From Acidimicrobiia bacterium (GTDB lineage: Bacteria; Actinomycetota; Acidimicrobiia; Spongiisociales; ZC4RG35): DNA of 64,000 nt. The notes under the pieces are model-generated. The model worked only from the letters and a program-made list of their open reading frames with translations, was not told where the DNA came from and did not search any database. Position numbers and translations under genes: made by a program. Location: positions 1 through 64,000 of the forward strand of contig JANQRA010000010.1 of the NCBI GenBank assembly GCA_028284765.1, in the 5' to 3' direction. Positions 15,652 through 23,173 of the stretch are shown piece by piece. Positions within the stretch are counted from its first letter, which is position 1. Each line of letters opens with the position of its first letter.

Positions 15652-16254
15652 ATGTATCGACTCGCCGAACTGAGTGACGCTCGCCGGACCATGATCGGCG
15701 CAACTCTTCTCATCCTCGGGCTCCTTGGGATCGCTTTGGGTGTCATCTGGATCCACTGGGCTTCCTTCCCTGAGGACGAGGTCGTTGACTTCCTCAACTG
15801 GTTTCCGAGGGGGATTTACTGGAAGGGCTTTGGCTACCTGATCGTCTTTGGCGCCACCACCCTGGCGTTGATTGGTGGGTCGATGTTGTGGCTTCTCAAT
15901 CAGCCGATGACCTGGGCTCGCGCCACCCTCGCGTCGATCATCTCTTTCATGGCCCTGGTCTTCTACTTCGGAATGGTCCCCTCCGAATGGCTCAACTTCG
16001 CCCAGACCGACCTCGATTGGTCCTCACAGCGAGTGGCCCTGACGATTCCATCCTGGCTGGTGCTTGGCAACGATGTCACACTCTCGTGGGCATTCGTCAA
16101 GGACAACATCCAAATGGCGTACAGCCTCGGCATGCTGGCGTTCGGCGGCGTCTTCGCAATCCAGATTCAGAAGATGAAAGACGGTCGACCGGCGAGTGCC
16201 GTTTCGGCCGACCCGGTCTCTCCGTATGGCCGCCCACTGGTGAAGGGTGACTGA
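15652..16254 (+). CDS. Four-helix membrane protein of the bc-complex operon
   Basis: A 200-residue protein with about four membrane helices (near residues 14-36, 60-84, 90-112 and 150-172) and a Trp-rich loop (FLNWFPRGIYWKGFGY). I do not recognise a family. It starts the plus-strand cytochrome b/Rieske operon, with an AAGAGAAG ribosome binding site just before ATG 15652, and its stop overlaps the ferredoxin gene (TGATG). Its place as first gene of a conserved-looking respiratory operon suggests an accessory or assembly subunit of the quinol-oxidising complex. Confidence 0.7.
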   Translation: MYRLAELSDARRTMIGATLLILGLLGIALGVIWIHWASFPEDEVVDFLNWFPRGIYWKGFGYLIVFGATTLALIGGSMLWLLNQPMTWARATLASIISFMALVFYFGMVPSEWLNFAQTDLDWSSQRVALTIPSWLVLGNDVTLSWAFVKDNIQMAYSLGMLAFGGVFAIQIQKMKDGRPASAVSADPVSPYGRPLVKGD

Positions 16255-16703
16255 TGCCGAAAGGTGTTGTCGATGAGACCCCGCCCATCAGGGACGACTA
16301 TCAGCTCGCGCTCGTCGAGGGTGACTACTTCACGGACAAGCTCCGCCCCAAGCAGTTCCTACACATCGACCAGTCGGAGTGCATCCTCTGCGAAGGATGT
16401 GTCGACATCTGCCCGTGGAAGTGCATTCACTACCTCTCCCTCGACGCGATCGATGAGGCCGTCAACGTCGACCACCCGGAAGAGGACTCTCAGAACTACG
16501 GGTTCTTCATCGTTGATGAGGACGAATGCACACGCTGTGCGTTGTGCATCGATCGGTGCCCCACAGGGGTCATCTCCTTGGGCAAGTTCGAAGGGTCATT
16601 GGCAGACCAAGCATCCGAGTTGGGTCTCGACATGCGACCCTGGGATTTCGACACAGGTCAGCGGGACTTCAAGAATGGCTACTCGTACGGAATGCGCTGG
16701 TAG
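16254..16703 (+). CDS. Dicluster 4Fe-4S ferredoxin-type protein in the bc-complex operon
   Basis: A 149-residue protein with two clusters: [15 protein letters not shown] near residue 42 and [12 protein letters not shown] near 88, each C-x2-C-x2-C-x3-C-P, as in NuoI-like ferredoxins that carry two 4Fe-4S centres. The segment between them is longer and more acidic than in NuoI. No signal peptide or membrane segment is present, so it is cytoplasmic. It sits between a membrane protein and cytochrome b, an unusual place for a low-potential ferredoxin, and suggests an electron entry to the complex from the inside. Confidence 0.85.
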   Translation: MPKGVVDETPPIRDDYQLALVEGDYFTDKLRPKQFLHIDQSECILCEGCVDICPWKCIHYLSLDAIDEAVNVDHPEEDSQNYGFFIVDEDECTRCALCIDRCPTGVISLGKFEGSLADQASELGLDMRPWDFDTGQRDFKNGYSYGMRW

Positions 16704-16711
16704 GAGGCGTT

Positions 16712-17488
16712 TTGGCTAACGGAAACGGAAGAGTCGGGCTCAGGGAGCGGATCAAAGAGGGCACAGACAAGCTGTGGAACTCCCAGCTCGCCGATTCGAT
16801 CATGCGCCCCGGGTCGCCCTTCAAGCAGGGCTACTCCGACTCACCAAGGAACCGTTCGTACGTGGTGATGAACAACGTGCTCTATCACTTGCATCCGGTG
16901 AAGGTGAAGCGGCACGGCGTGAAGCTGTCTTACACGCTCTGCCTCGGAGGGCTCAGCTTCTTCCTCTTCATCCTGCTGACCATCACCGGAATCTTCTTGA
17001 TGTTCTATTACACCCCGACCGCGGAGCTTGCCTACTCCGACATGGAGGCCCTGTCGACCAATGTCGCGTTCGGGTCACTCGTCAGGAACATGCACAGATG
17101 GGGAGCTCACCTGATGGTTCTGTCGGTGTTCCTCCATATGAGCCGTGTCTTCTACCACGGTGCTTACAAGCCACCGCGCGAGTTCAACTGGGTTGTCGGC
17201 GTGGTGCTTCTGTTCCTCACGCTCTTCCTATCGTTCTCCGGGTACCTGCTGCCATGGGACCAGTTGGCGCTCTGGGCCGTCACCGTGGGATCCAACATGG
17301 CTGGCTTCTCACCCGTGATCGGCGATCAGGTCAAGTTCGCATTGTTGGCCGGCGTTGAGGTCACCGGTGCAACCCTGCTCAGGTTCTACGTGCTCCATGT
17401 GCTCGCCTTCCCATTCATCATTGTCATATTCATGGCCGTTCACTTCTGGCGTGTCCGGAAGGACGGCGGAATCTCGGGGCCCCTGTAA
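16712..17488 (+). CDS. Cytochrome b6-type subunit (cytochrome b N-terminal half)
   Basis: About 258 residues from a TTG start at 16712, chosen for the AGGAGG sequence just upstream at 16702-16707; the longer frame is out-of-frame ferredoxin sequence. Four membrane helices carry the heme b ligands His128, His142, His229 and His244. The second spacing is 15, the value for cytochrome b6 rather than the 14 of mitochondrial-type cytochrome b. SGYLLPWDQ and LLRFYVLH match the family. With the following subunit IV-like protein it forms the quinol-oxidising membrane core. The stop overlaps the next ATG. Confidence 0.93.
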   Translation: MANGNGRVGLRERIKEGTDKLWNSQLADSIMRPGSPFKQGYSDSPRNRSYVVMNNVLYHLHPVKVKRHGVKLSYTLCLGGLSFFLFILLTITGIFLMFYYTPTAELAYSDMEALSTNVAFGSLVRNMHRWGAHLMVLSVFLHMSRVFYHGAYKPPREFNWVVGVVLLFLTLFLSFSGYLLPWDQLALWAVTVGSNMAGFSPVIGDQVKFALLAGVEVTGATLLRFYVLHVLAFPFIIVIFMAVHFWRVRKDGGISGPL

Positions 17489-18480
17489 TGGCTGAGATAC
17501 CCGAAGATCTCCTGCGGCGTTCTGCCGAGGCGCGGGCGAAGGCACTCGGGGTCCCGGTGGAGGACGTCCTGGCCGAGTTCAAAGGCGAAGGCCCTCCTGT
17601 CGAGATCTCTCAGCCTGATCCTGAACCGGAGCCCGTCCAAGAGGCCGCTCCTGAAGGGTCTGACTCTGAGGAGACTCCGGAGGTCGAGGCAACCCCTGCC
17701 GAAGACGTCGCGGAGGCAATTCCGGCGGAAGCCGAGATCCCCGAGGAGTCCCCAGCGGCGATGGTCGCTGCCTCTCCTGGCGAGACGTCTTCGGCTGGTG
17801 CCGAATCAGAGCCTGCCGCGGCCGCGGTTGCCACCGAGGCCCCAGAAGCTCCTGCACCCCCCGGATCGAACGGTTCGTCCAACGGGTCGGGCAACGGCAA
17901 GGTTGCTTCTGTAGTCAGCCCACGGCCAAGTGTTCCTCCGGCGGGGTTGCCAGAAGGCGTCCGGACACAGCGACTGTTGACCGTCGTCAAGGCGCGTGCG
18001 ATCCAGAACGTCAAAGCCGAGCCGTCGGACAAAGTCAACACATGGCCGCACCTGATGCTCATGGAGTTCGGTGCCCTCCTCGCCATCACAGGGCTGCTGG
18101 TGGTCATGTCCGTGATCATCCACTCGCCCCTCCTCGAGCCTGCGAACTTCAACGCCACCCCCAACCCGTCGAAAGCCCCTTGGTACTTCCTCGGGCTTCA
18201 GGAGCTGTTGAGTTACTTCGATCCTCAGATCGCTGGTGTGATGGTGCCCCTGTTCATCGGAATGATCGGGTTCATGATGATTCCGTACATCGACAAGAAC
18301 CCCTCGACCCGACCGTCTGATCGCAAGTTTGCAATCATGCTCTACTCGGTGTTCCTCGCCGGTTCGGCCACGCTCACCATCATCGGAGTCCTCTTCCGAG
18401 GGAGGGGGTTCAACTGGGCCTACCCCTGGCGTGACGGTGTCTTCTTCGACGACCTCAAAGACTGGGTGAACTTCGAATGA
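17488..18480 (+). CDS. Cytochrome b C-terminal half (subunit IV-like) with N-terminal shared module
   Basis: A 330-residue protein. Residues 4-35 are the shared module (IPEDLLRRSAEARAKALG, then PVEDVLAEFKGEG), followed by about 120 residues of Pro/Glu/Ala-rich linker. From about residue 185 come three membrane helices of the subunit IV/cytochrome b C-terminal type. The Qo-site motif PEWY reads APWY (KAPWYFLGLQELL), a form seen in menaquinol-oxidising complexes. It completes the split cytochrome b. The long N-terminal extension is not part of classical subunit IV and ties this subunit to the two cytochromes c of the divergent operon. Confidence 0.9.
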   Translation: MAEIPEDLLRRSAEARAKALGVPVEDVLAEFKGEGPPVEISQPDPEPEPVQEAAPEGSDSEETPEVEATPAEDVAEAIPAEAEIPEESPAAMVAASPGETSSAGAESEPAAAAVATEAPEAPAPPGSNGSSNGSGNGKVASVVSPRPSVPPAGLPEGVRTQRLLTVVKARAIQNVKAEPSDKVNTWPHLMLMEFGALLAITGLLVVMSVIIHSPLLEPANFNATPNPSKAPWYFLGLQELLSYFDPQIAGVMVPLFIGMIGFMMIPYIDKNPSTRPSDRKFAIMLYSVFLAGSATLTIIGVLFRGRGFNWAYPWRDGVFFDDLKDWVNFE

Positions 18481-19343
18481 GCTTCACCGACTGGATCCTT
18501 CTCGGCGTTGGCGCCTTTGCCATCCTTGGAGCTCTTGGTGCTTTCACGATCGCTTTCCGGCGTTCACGTTCGGACCGGCCAGAGCCGACCGCTGGGACTT
18601 CCGCGGAAACCCTCAAGGCCGATCGGTCAATGGAAGGCGTTCGCGTCGAGCCGATCGCGGTACCCAGCGAAGACATTGCAGTTTCTGAAGAAACTGCCCC
18701 TGACATTGAAGAAGCGGAGCCCGAGCCAGTCTCCACTGGCGTCGCCGTGGTCGAGACGCAGCGGGTCGTCGAGGTCACACCCGAAGAGTCGGGTGTCTCC
18801 CGGAGACAGTTCTTCAATCGAGCCATCACAGCGACTTTCGGCTCTTTCCTCGCTCTCTTCGGGCTCAACTCACTTGCCTTCTTCTGGCCCAAGCTGACTG
18901 GTGGCTTCGGCTCAGACGTCGACGCCGGAGCAGTTGGCGATCTGCTTTCGCAAACAGTGACTCCTGCCGGAACGACCGTTCCCGTTTTCATCCCAGAGGC
19001 ACGTGCCTACGTCGTGCCCGCGCCCCAGGAGCTGTCCGAGCAGTACGAAGGCAGAAGCGTTGAGGCTGCCGGGTTGATGGCCCTCTTCCAAAGGTGTGTC
19101 CACCTTGGCTGTCGTGTTCCTTGGTGTGGCACCTCGGTCGGGTTCGAGTGCCCATGCCACGGCTCGAAGTACAACTACGTCGGCGAGTGGTTTGATGGTC
19201 CTGCTCCACGAAACCTCGACCGCTTTGTCGTCGAGGTCCGGTCGGGCGACCGCTTCATCATCCGAACCGGCACGATCATCGAGACTCCGCGCGCACCCGA
19301 GCCGAGTGTGAACTATCCCCAAGGCCCGAGCTGCATCGGTTAG
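18477..19343 (+). CDS. Rieske iron-sulfur protein
   Basis: A 288-residue subunit with an N-terminal membrane helix (about 5-25), an acidic linker containing VSEETAPDIEEAE (compare the VSDETP words of the neighbouring cytochromes), a second membrane helix (about 113-137) and a C-terminal Rieske domain. Box I is CVHLGC (Cys207, His209) and box II is CPCHGS (Cys225, His228), with the disulfide Cys also present; WCGTSVGFE between them adds another Cys. It transfers electrons from quinol to cytochrome c. Its ATG overlaps the previous stop. Confidence 0.94.
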   Translation: MSFTDWILLGVGAFAILGALGAFTIAFRRSRSDRPEPTAGTSAETLKADRSMEGVRVEPIAVPSEDIAVSEETAPDIEEAEPEPVSTGVAVVETQRVVEVTPEESGVSRRQFFNRAITATFGSFLALFGLNSLAFFWPKLTGGFGSDVDAGAVGDLLSQTVTPAGTTVPVFIPEARAYVVPAPQELSEQYEGRSVEAAGLMALFQRCVHLGCRVPWCGTSVGFECPCHGSKYNYVGEWFDGPAPRNLDRFVVEVRSGDRFIIRTGTIIETPRAPEPSVNYPQGPSCIG

Positions 19344-19353
19344 GTGAGAGAGA

Positions 19354-21060
19354 TTGTCTGACGTAATCACAGTTCTCGCGGTTGTCGCCGGAATCATCTG
19401 GCTGGGCATCATGCTGGTTGCAGCATTCCGCAATAGGGGCGGTGCCGAGGAGGTTCCGCCAAACCTCCAGCCGGGGATTGACGATCAGCAGCTGGAGACC
19501 AAACGGCTGGAGACTGGTCAGAAGTACGCCATCGGCTTTGCTGCCTTCCTCGCAGTTTCGCTGCCGCTCTACTTCCTCACCGAACCTGCTCGCCAGGAGG
19601 GGTTTGTAGAGGAGTTCGACGAGGCTTCGATCGAGCGTGGTGAGCACGCCGTCGAAGAATTCGGTTGCTACGACTGCCACGGCCCGCTGGGGTCCGGCGG
19701 TGCCGCCTCGTTTGTCGAGGCGCGGTCCGGAGTTGCGGTCTCCTGGGCAGCACCAGCTCTCAACGACATCCTCTACAAGTACGACGAGGACGAGCTCAAC
19801 TACTGGATCACCTTCGGTCGTGCCAACTCTCCGATGCCCCCTTGGGGGGTCGCTGGTGGCGGCCCGATGAATGAGAAGCAGGTCATCGATGTCGTCAACT
19901 ACATCAGATCGATCCAGATCCCACAGCAGCAAGCAGTGGACAAGACGGTTGGTGAAGTCTCCGCCCAAATCTCTCGTCTCGACTCGGCGGACGCCACGGT
20001 TGCGGCTGCCATCATCAATCAATCACAGGTGGTTGCCGAGATAGACCAGGCTCCTGGAGACCTGGAAGTCATTGAACCACTCGACAAAGAAGCGGTGGAC
20101 TTGCTCGCGAATGCAGATGTTGGCATCGACACTGACGACGACGGTCTAGCCGACTCTGTCGAAGTACGGCTCTCAGAGATCTCAGCCGCGGCTGTCGCTC
20201 ACTATCGAGTTGTCGAGCCTGTCGCCCTGGACCCGGAAGTGGCTGACGCAGAACTGGTCGATGAGGGTTTGGCCGCATTGCAGGCACAAGTTGAAACCGA
20301 TCCAATCCTCCAGACCAGTATCGACGGGATCGAGGAAGCTCTCGCAGCTGACGAGATAAGTGAGGACTCACCTGACACCGACGGCGACGGAATATCCGAC
20401 GGTGGAGAGGCGCTGATCACCGGTCTCTTCACTGAGGCAAGTGATTCGACCATCCCCGGCACGGTTACAGAAATCTCTCTCGACCCGGCCAACCCAGAGT
20501 CGGTGTCCGGCGTCTCAGACCTCGAGACTGCTCAGGAGATGGTTGGTGGTCTCGACAGCACCGTCATCAACCTTCGTGTGGCAGTGGAGAACGAAGATCG
20601 CATCCGTGGCCAGCAAGAGGATGGTCTCCAGTTCCTGATCGACGCTCAAGCGGCCGCCGAGTGGACAATCGATATCCCTGGCGTGGCGGCGGCGATGGGA
20701 GTTTCGGAAGAAGAGGCTGAGCGGGCAGTCGCCCTATACAACGCCAATTGTGCCAGGTGTCACACGGCAGGGTTCAGCGCCGGCGTCCCCTACACACTGG
20801 AGGCGGGCTCGGGCAGCTTTGGTCCTGCGCTTTGGGACGGCAGGCCAGTCGTTCAGTTCGGTGACGCTCCTGCCCCTGACTCCACTGATCCAGACCTGTT
20901 GATTGACTTCTTGATCAACGGCTCCGTGGCCGAGCAGCCTTACGGGCTCAACGGTTTCGGGTCGGGACGGATGCCAGCATTCGGAACTGTTCTGAGTCAG
21001 GAAGACATCGATCTCCTGGCGCTGTATCTGCGCTCAGGCAACCTGGACGGGGTGGAGTAG
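19354..21060 (+). CDS. Di-heme cytochrome c with two calcium-type (TSP3-like) repeats
   Basis: A 568-residue protein from TTG 19354. Two N-terminal membrane helices (5-25, 57-75) are followed by a first cytochrome c domain with CYDCH (105-109) and MPPWG, a 250-residue acidic middle region, and a second cytochrome c domain with CARCH (466-470) and a GRMPAFG Met region. The middle region holds two Asp-rich words, DTDDDGLADSVE (259-270) and DTDGDGISDGGE (341-352), typical of calcium-binding thrombospondin type 3 or dockerin loops. It plays the role of the actinobacterial di-heme cytochrome cc (QcrC) but with an unusual inserted domain between the hemes. Confidence 0.88.
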   Translation: MSDVITVLAVVAGIIWLGIMLVAAFRNRGGAEEVPPNLQPGIDDQQLETKRLETGQKYAIGFAAFLAVSLPLYFLTEPARQEGFVEEFDEASIERGEHAVEEFGCYDCHGPLGSGGAASFVEARSGVAVSWAAPALNDILYKYDEDELNYWITFGRANSPMPPWGVAGGGPMNEKQVIDVVNYIRSIQIPQQQAVDKTVGEVSAQISRLDSADATVAAAIINQSQVVAEIDQAPGDLEVIEPLDKEAVDLLANADVGIDTDDDGLADSVEVRLSEISAAAVAHYRVVEPVALDPEVADAELVDEGLAALQAQVETDPILQTSIDGIEEALAADEISEDSPDTDGDGISDGGEALITGLFTEASDSTIPGTVTEISLDPANPESVSGVSDLETAQEMVGGLDSTVINLRVAVENEDRIRGQQEDGLQFLIDAQAAAEWTIDIPGVAAAMGVSEEEAERAVALYNANCARCHTAGFSAGVPYTLEAGSGSFGPALWDGRPVVQFGDAPAPDSTDPDLLIDFLINGSVAEQPYGLNGFGSGRMPAFGTVLSQEDIDLLALYLRSGNLDGVE

Positions 21061-21063
21061 CAG

Positions 21064-21426
21064 ATGTTCTTCCGTGAGTTCTTCCGTTCGATTTTCAGTG
21101 CAAATCTGTTCGTCACCGGCGTCGTGCTGTTCTTGGTGTCAGTTCTGCTCTTCTACGGCTCGATCTACCTCTTCAACCGCACGAACCTCGGAAGCCGTCT
21201 CGGCTTCCTCGTGACCGGAGCGGCTTCGTTCGGCTGGCTGACGATCAACTCGCTGTTGTTTGTCGTCTATGCACCCCGAGGCCCCAAGCCGGAGAATATC
21301 GAAGGCCTGAACGCGTTTGAGATCAGGATCATCCCCATCACCTACATGGTGGTTTCACTGGTCCTGTTCCTGGTCTTCCTGGTCGCCCTCAACCAATACG
21401 AAGAAACCAGGAACGCCGGCGGCTAA
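21064..21426 (+). CDS. Small three-helix membrane protein at the end of the bc operon
   Basis: A 120-residue protein with three membrane helices (about 15-37, 47-68, 92-112) and no recognisable family. It starts 4 bp after the cytochrome cc stop and is the last gene of the operon, so it is likely a small accessory subunit of the quinol-cytochrome c oxidoreductase. The loop between helices 2 and 3 is Pro-rich (YAPRGPKPENIEG). Downstream, the DUF559 gene is convergent. Confidence 0.7.
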   Translation: MFFREFFRSIFSANLFVTGVVLFLVSVLLFYGSIYLFNRTNLGSRLGFLVTGAASFGWLTINSLLFVVYAPRGPKPENIEGLNAFEIRIIPITYMVVSLVLFLVFLVALNQYEETRNAGG

Positions 21427-21433
21427 CCACGGT

Positions 21434-22390
21434 TTAGGCAAACCCCGGGTTCATATCGCCGGATACGGCTGATATCGGATCAAGAACCGCGATTGTCCTT
21501 CGAAGAGTGGAAGCAACTCGAGTCGGACTCTCGGTTACCTCCTGCCAGGTGAACCTCAACACTCGCCATCCTGCAGCCTGAGCAGCATTGTCTCGAAGAC
21601 GGTCGGTCTCGAAGGCTTCGGACTTGCTGTGCCAGCGGCGGCCGTCGACCTCGACGATCAGAAGCGAGTCCGGGTAGGCGAAGTCCACGCGACCGTTTAC
21701 TCGCCGCAGCCATGGAGCTCGGAACTGTTCGATCGGTTGTGGCAGGTCGAAATCCCTCAACAGGGACCGGAATCGTCGCTCGAGCTCGCTCTCGTCAGCC
21801 GACGGTGGTCCTGCCAGATTCTCGAGAGTCTTTCTCAGTGAAGCTGTACCTGGCTTTCCCCTGCGTGCTATCTCGAGGAACGTGGTTTCCAGCAGATCGA
21901 GATCGACGATGCCACGTGCGAGACTTCCTTCAAGCACTCTCTGCAGGTGCTTTTCGCCGACCACTGCCGACAGGTCGATGATCGTTCGCTCCGGTGTCGT
22001 CACTGGCAGCCCGTCGATCTCCACCACCTGAGCAAGGGTGAGGTCGGCCACCTGGTGGATCGTGCATCCTTCGTACGACTTGGTCTTGTTGCGCGGCACG
22101 CTGATCGTGAGCTTGATGTTGGGTGGCCGATCAAGATCGTGGATGTGGGCCGCTGCCTGGTGGGAGACCACGGCGCCTAGCTTCCGACAAGCGGCATGTA
22201 GATCGATCAGGTAGTTGTCTATCGCTCCCGGCAGAGCGAGAAGACCAGGCCGAATTCGCGTGAAGACACCGTCGCTCACCCTTCGCCGGAGTGTCGTCTC
22301 GGCCATACCGAGGGCGATGGCTTCTTCGCGCGTGACGACGCCTCCATGAATTCGTGCGAACTCAATGACTCTGAAGAGAGCATTTCCCAT
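21434..22390 (-). CDS. AbiEi-type winged-helix plus DUF559 (Vsr-fold) nuclease, gene A
   Basis: A 318-residue protein. Residues 1-50 are an AbiEi-antitoxin-like winged helix (VVTREEAIALGMAETTLRRR). Residues 200-285 are a DUF559 domain of the Vsr/MTES endonuclease superfamily with candidate catalytic residues Asp236, Glu247, Asp249 and His254 (VDFAYP, IVEVDGRRWH) and ETDRLRD. About the last 18 residues (from AVLDPISAVSGDMNPGFA) are encoded by a family A repeat (A1), and another copy (A2) lies 45 bp upstream of the start in inverted orientation. The paralog at 50170 has the same layout with a different repeat family. Natural function is unknown; DNA nicking at the repeats is a hypothesis. Confidence 0.82.
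   Translation of the reverse strand: MGNALFRVIEFARIHGGVVTREEAIALGMAETTLRRRVSDGVFTRIRPGLLALPGAIDNYLIDLHAACRKLGAVVSHQAAAHIHDLDRPPNIKLTISVPRNKTKSYEGCTIHQVADLTLAQVVEIDGLPVTTPERTIIDLSAVVGEKHLQRVLEGSLARGIVDLDLLETTFLEIARRGKPGTASLRKTLENLAGPPSADESELERRFRSLLRDFDLPQPIEQFRAPWLRRVNGRVDFAYPDSLLIVEVDGRRWHSKSEAFETDRLRDNAAQAAGWRVLRFTWQEVTESPTRVASTLRRTIAVLDPISAVSGDMNPGFA
21441..21487 (-). repeat. Family A palindromic repeat, copy A1
   Basis: A 47-bp element, read on the minus strand as GTTCTTGATCC, GATATCA, GCCGTATCCGGC, GATATG and AACCCGGGGTT in order. It aligns without gaps to A2, A3 and A4. The centre is a near-palindrome; here the A-T pair of the core found in A4 is changed to a matching G-C pair. It forms the last codons of DUF559 gene A. 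Confidence 0.88.
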
Positions 22391-22435
22391 GTCGTTGAGA
22401 GTCGTGGGTGTGGAGGCTCGGGTCTACCCCCTTGT

Positions 22436-22482
22436 GAACTTGATCCAATACCCGCCACATATGGCGATATGAACCCCGGGTT
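22436..22482 (+). repeat. Family A palindromic repeat, copy A2
   Basis: A 47-bp copy on the plus strand (GAACTTGATCC, core GCCACATATGGC, then GATATG and AACCCCGGGTT). It lies 45 bp upstream of the DUF559 gene A start and 20 bp past the rex stop, and is inverted with respect to A1. Confidence 0.88.
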
Positions 22483-22502
22483 CAGTCAGCGCCGAGAGGG
22501 GC

Positions 22503-23111
22503 TTAGCCGTAGTAGGAGAGGATTTGGAGCTCGGTCGAGAGGTCGACCTGACGGACCGGGACTCCATCTGGAACCCGTACTCGCGCGGGTGCGAAGTTGA
22601 GGATCGAGGACACCCCCGCATCGATGAGCTCGTCGGCCACCTGTTGTGCCGAGCCTGCCGGCACCGCCAGGATCGCCATGTCGAACAGACCCCCAAGACA
22701 GTCCGAATGAGCTGATTCCATCTTGGTGATCGCCACGTCTCCGATCTTCTCGCCGATCCGGTCCGGATCCACGTCGTACACCGCAACCACGTCGAATCCC
22801 CGCTGACTCAGGCCGCTGTATCTGGCTAGGGCCGTTCCGAGGTTCCCGGCCCCAATGATGGCCACCTTCCGCCGCCCTTCGATGCCCAACTCCTTGCGTA
22901 TGCGTTGGCGAAGATCAGCAACCGAATAGCCGACTCCTCGAGTCCCCTGGAACCCGAGATCGGACAGGTCTCGCCGCACGTTCGCCGCATTGACCCCGGC
23001 CGCAACGGCTAGCTCTTCCGAGCTGACCGTTGCCTGACTCTCTCTGACGGAGTCGAGCAGACGCAGGTACCTGGGCAGCCTGGCGACTGTTGCCTTTGAT
23101 AGCTCCGTCAT
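22503..23111 (-). CDS. rex: Redox-sensing transcriptional repressor Rex
   Basis: A 202-residue Rex protein: an N-terminal winged helix (about 1-80, with ATVSSEELAVAAGVNAANVRRDLSDLG in two adjoining halves) and a Rossmann NAD(H)-binding domain with GAGNLGTALARY and VYDVDP. Rex senses the NADH/NAD+ ratio and leaves its operators when NADH is high. A near-consensus Rex operator lies in this window before nuoA, 3.2 kb away, matching the known control of nuo by Rex in Streptomyces. No operator is apparent in the rex promoter. The length and start at 23111 agree with the family. Confidence 0.95.
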   Translation of the reverse strand: MTELSKATVARLPRYLRLLDSVRESQATVSSEELAVAAGVNAANVRRDLSDLGFQGTRGVGYSVADLRQRIRKELGIEGRRKVAIIGAGNLGTALARYSGLSQRGFDVVAVYDVDPDRIGEKIGDVAITKMESAHSDCLGGLFDMAILAVPAGSAQQVADELIDAGVSSILNFAPARVRVPDGVPVRQVDLSTELQILSYYG

Positions 23112-23173
23112 GTGCCAGAGACGTTACCGGGGCACTTACTGGTTCCCCATTCGAGGCTTTACGATCAAGGGTG

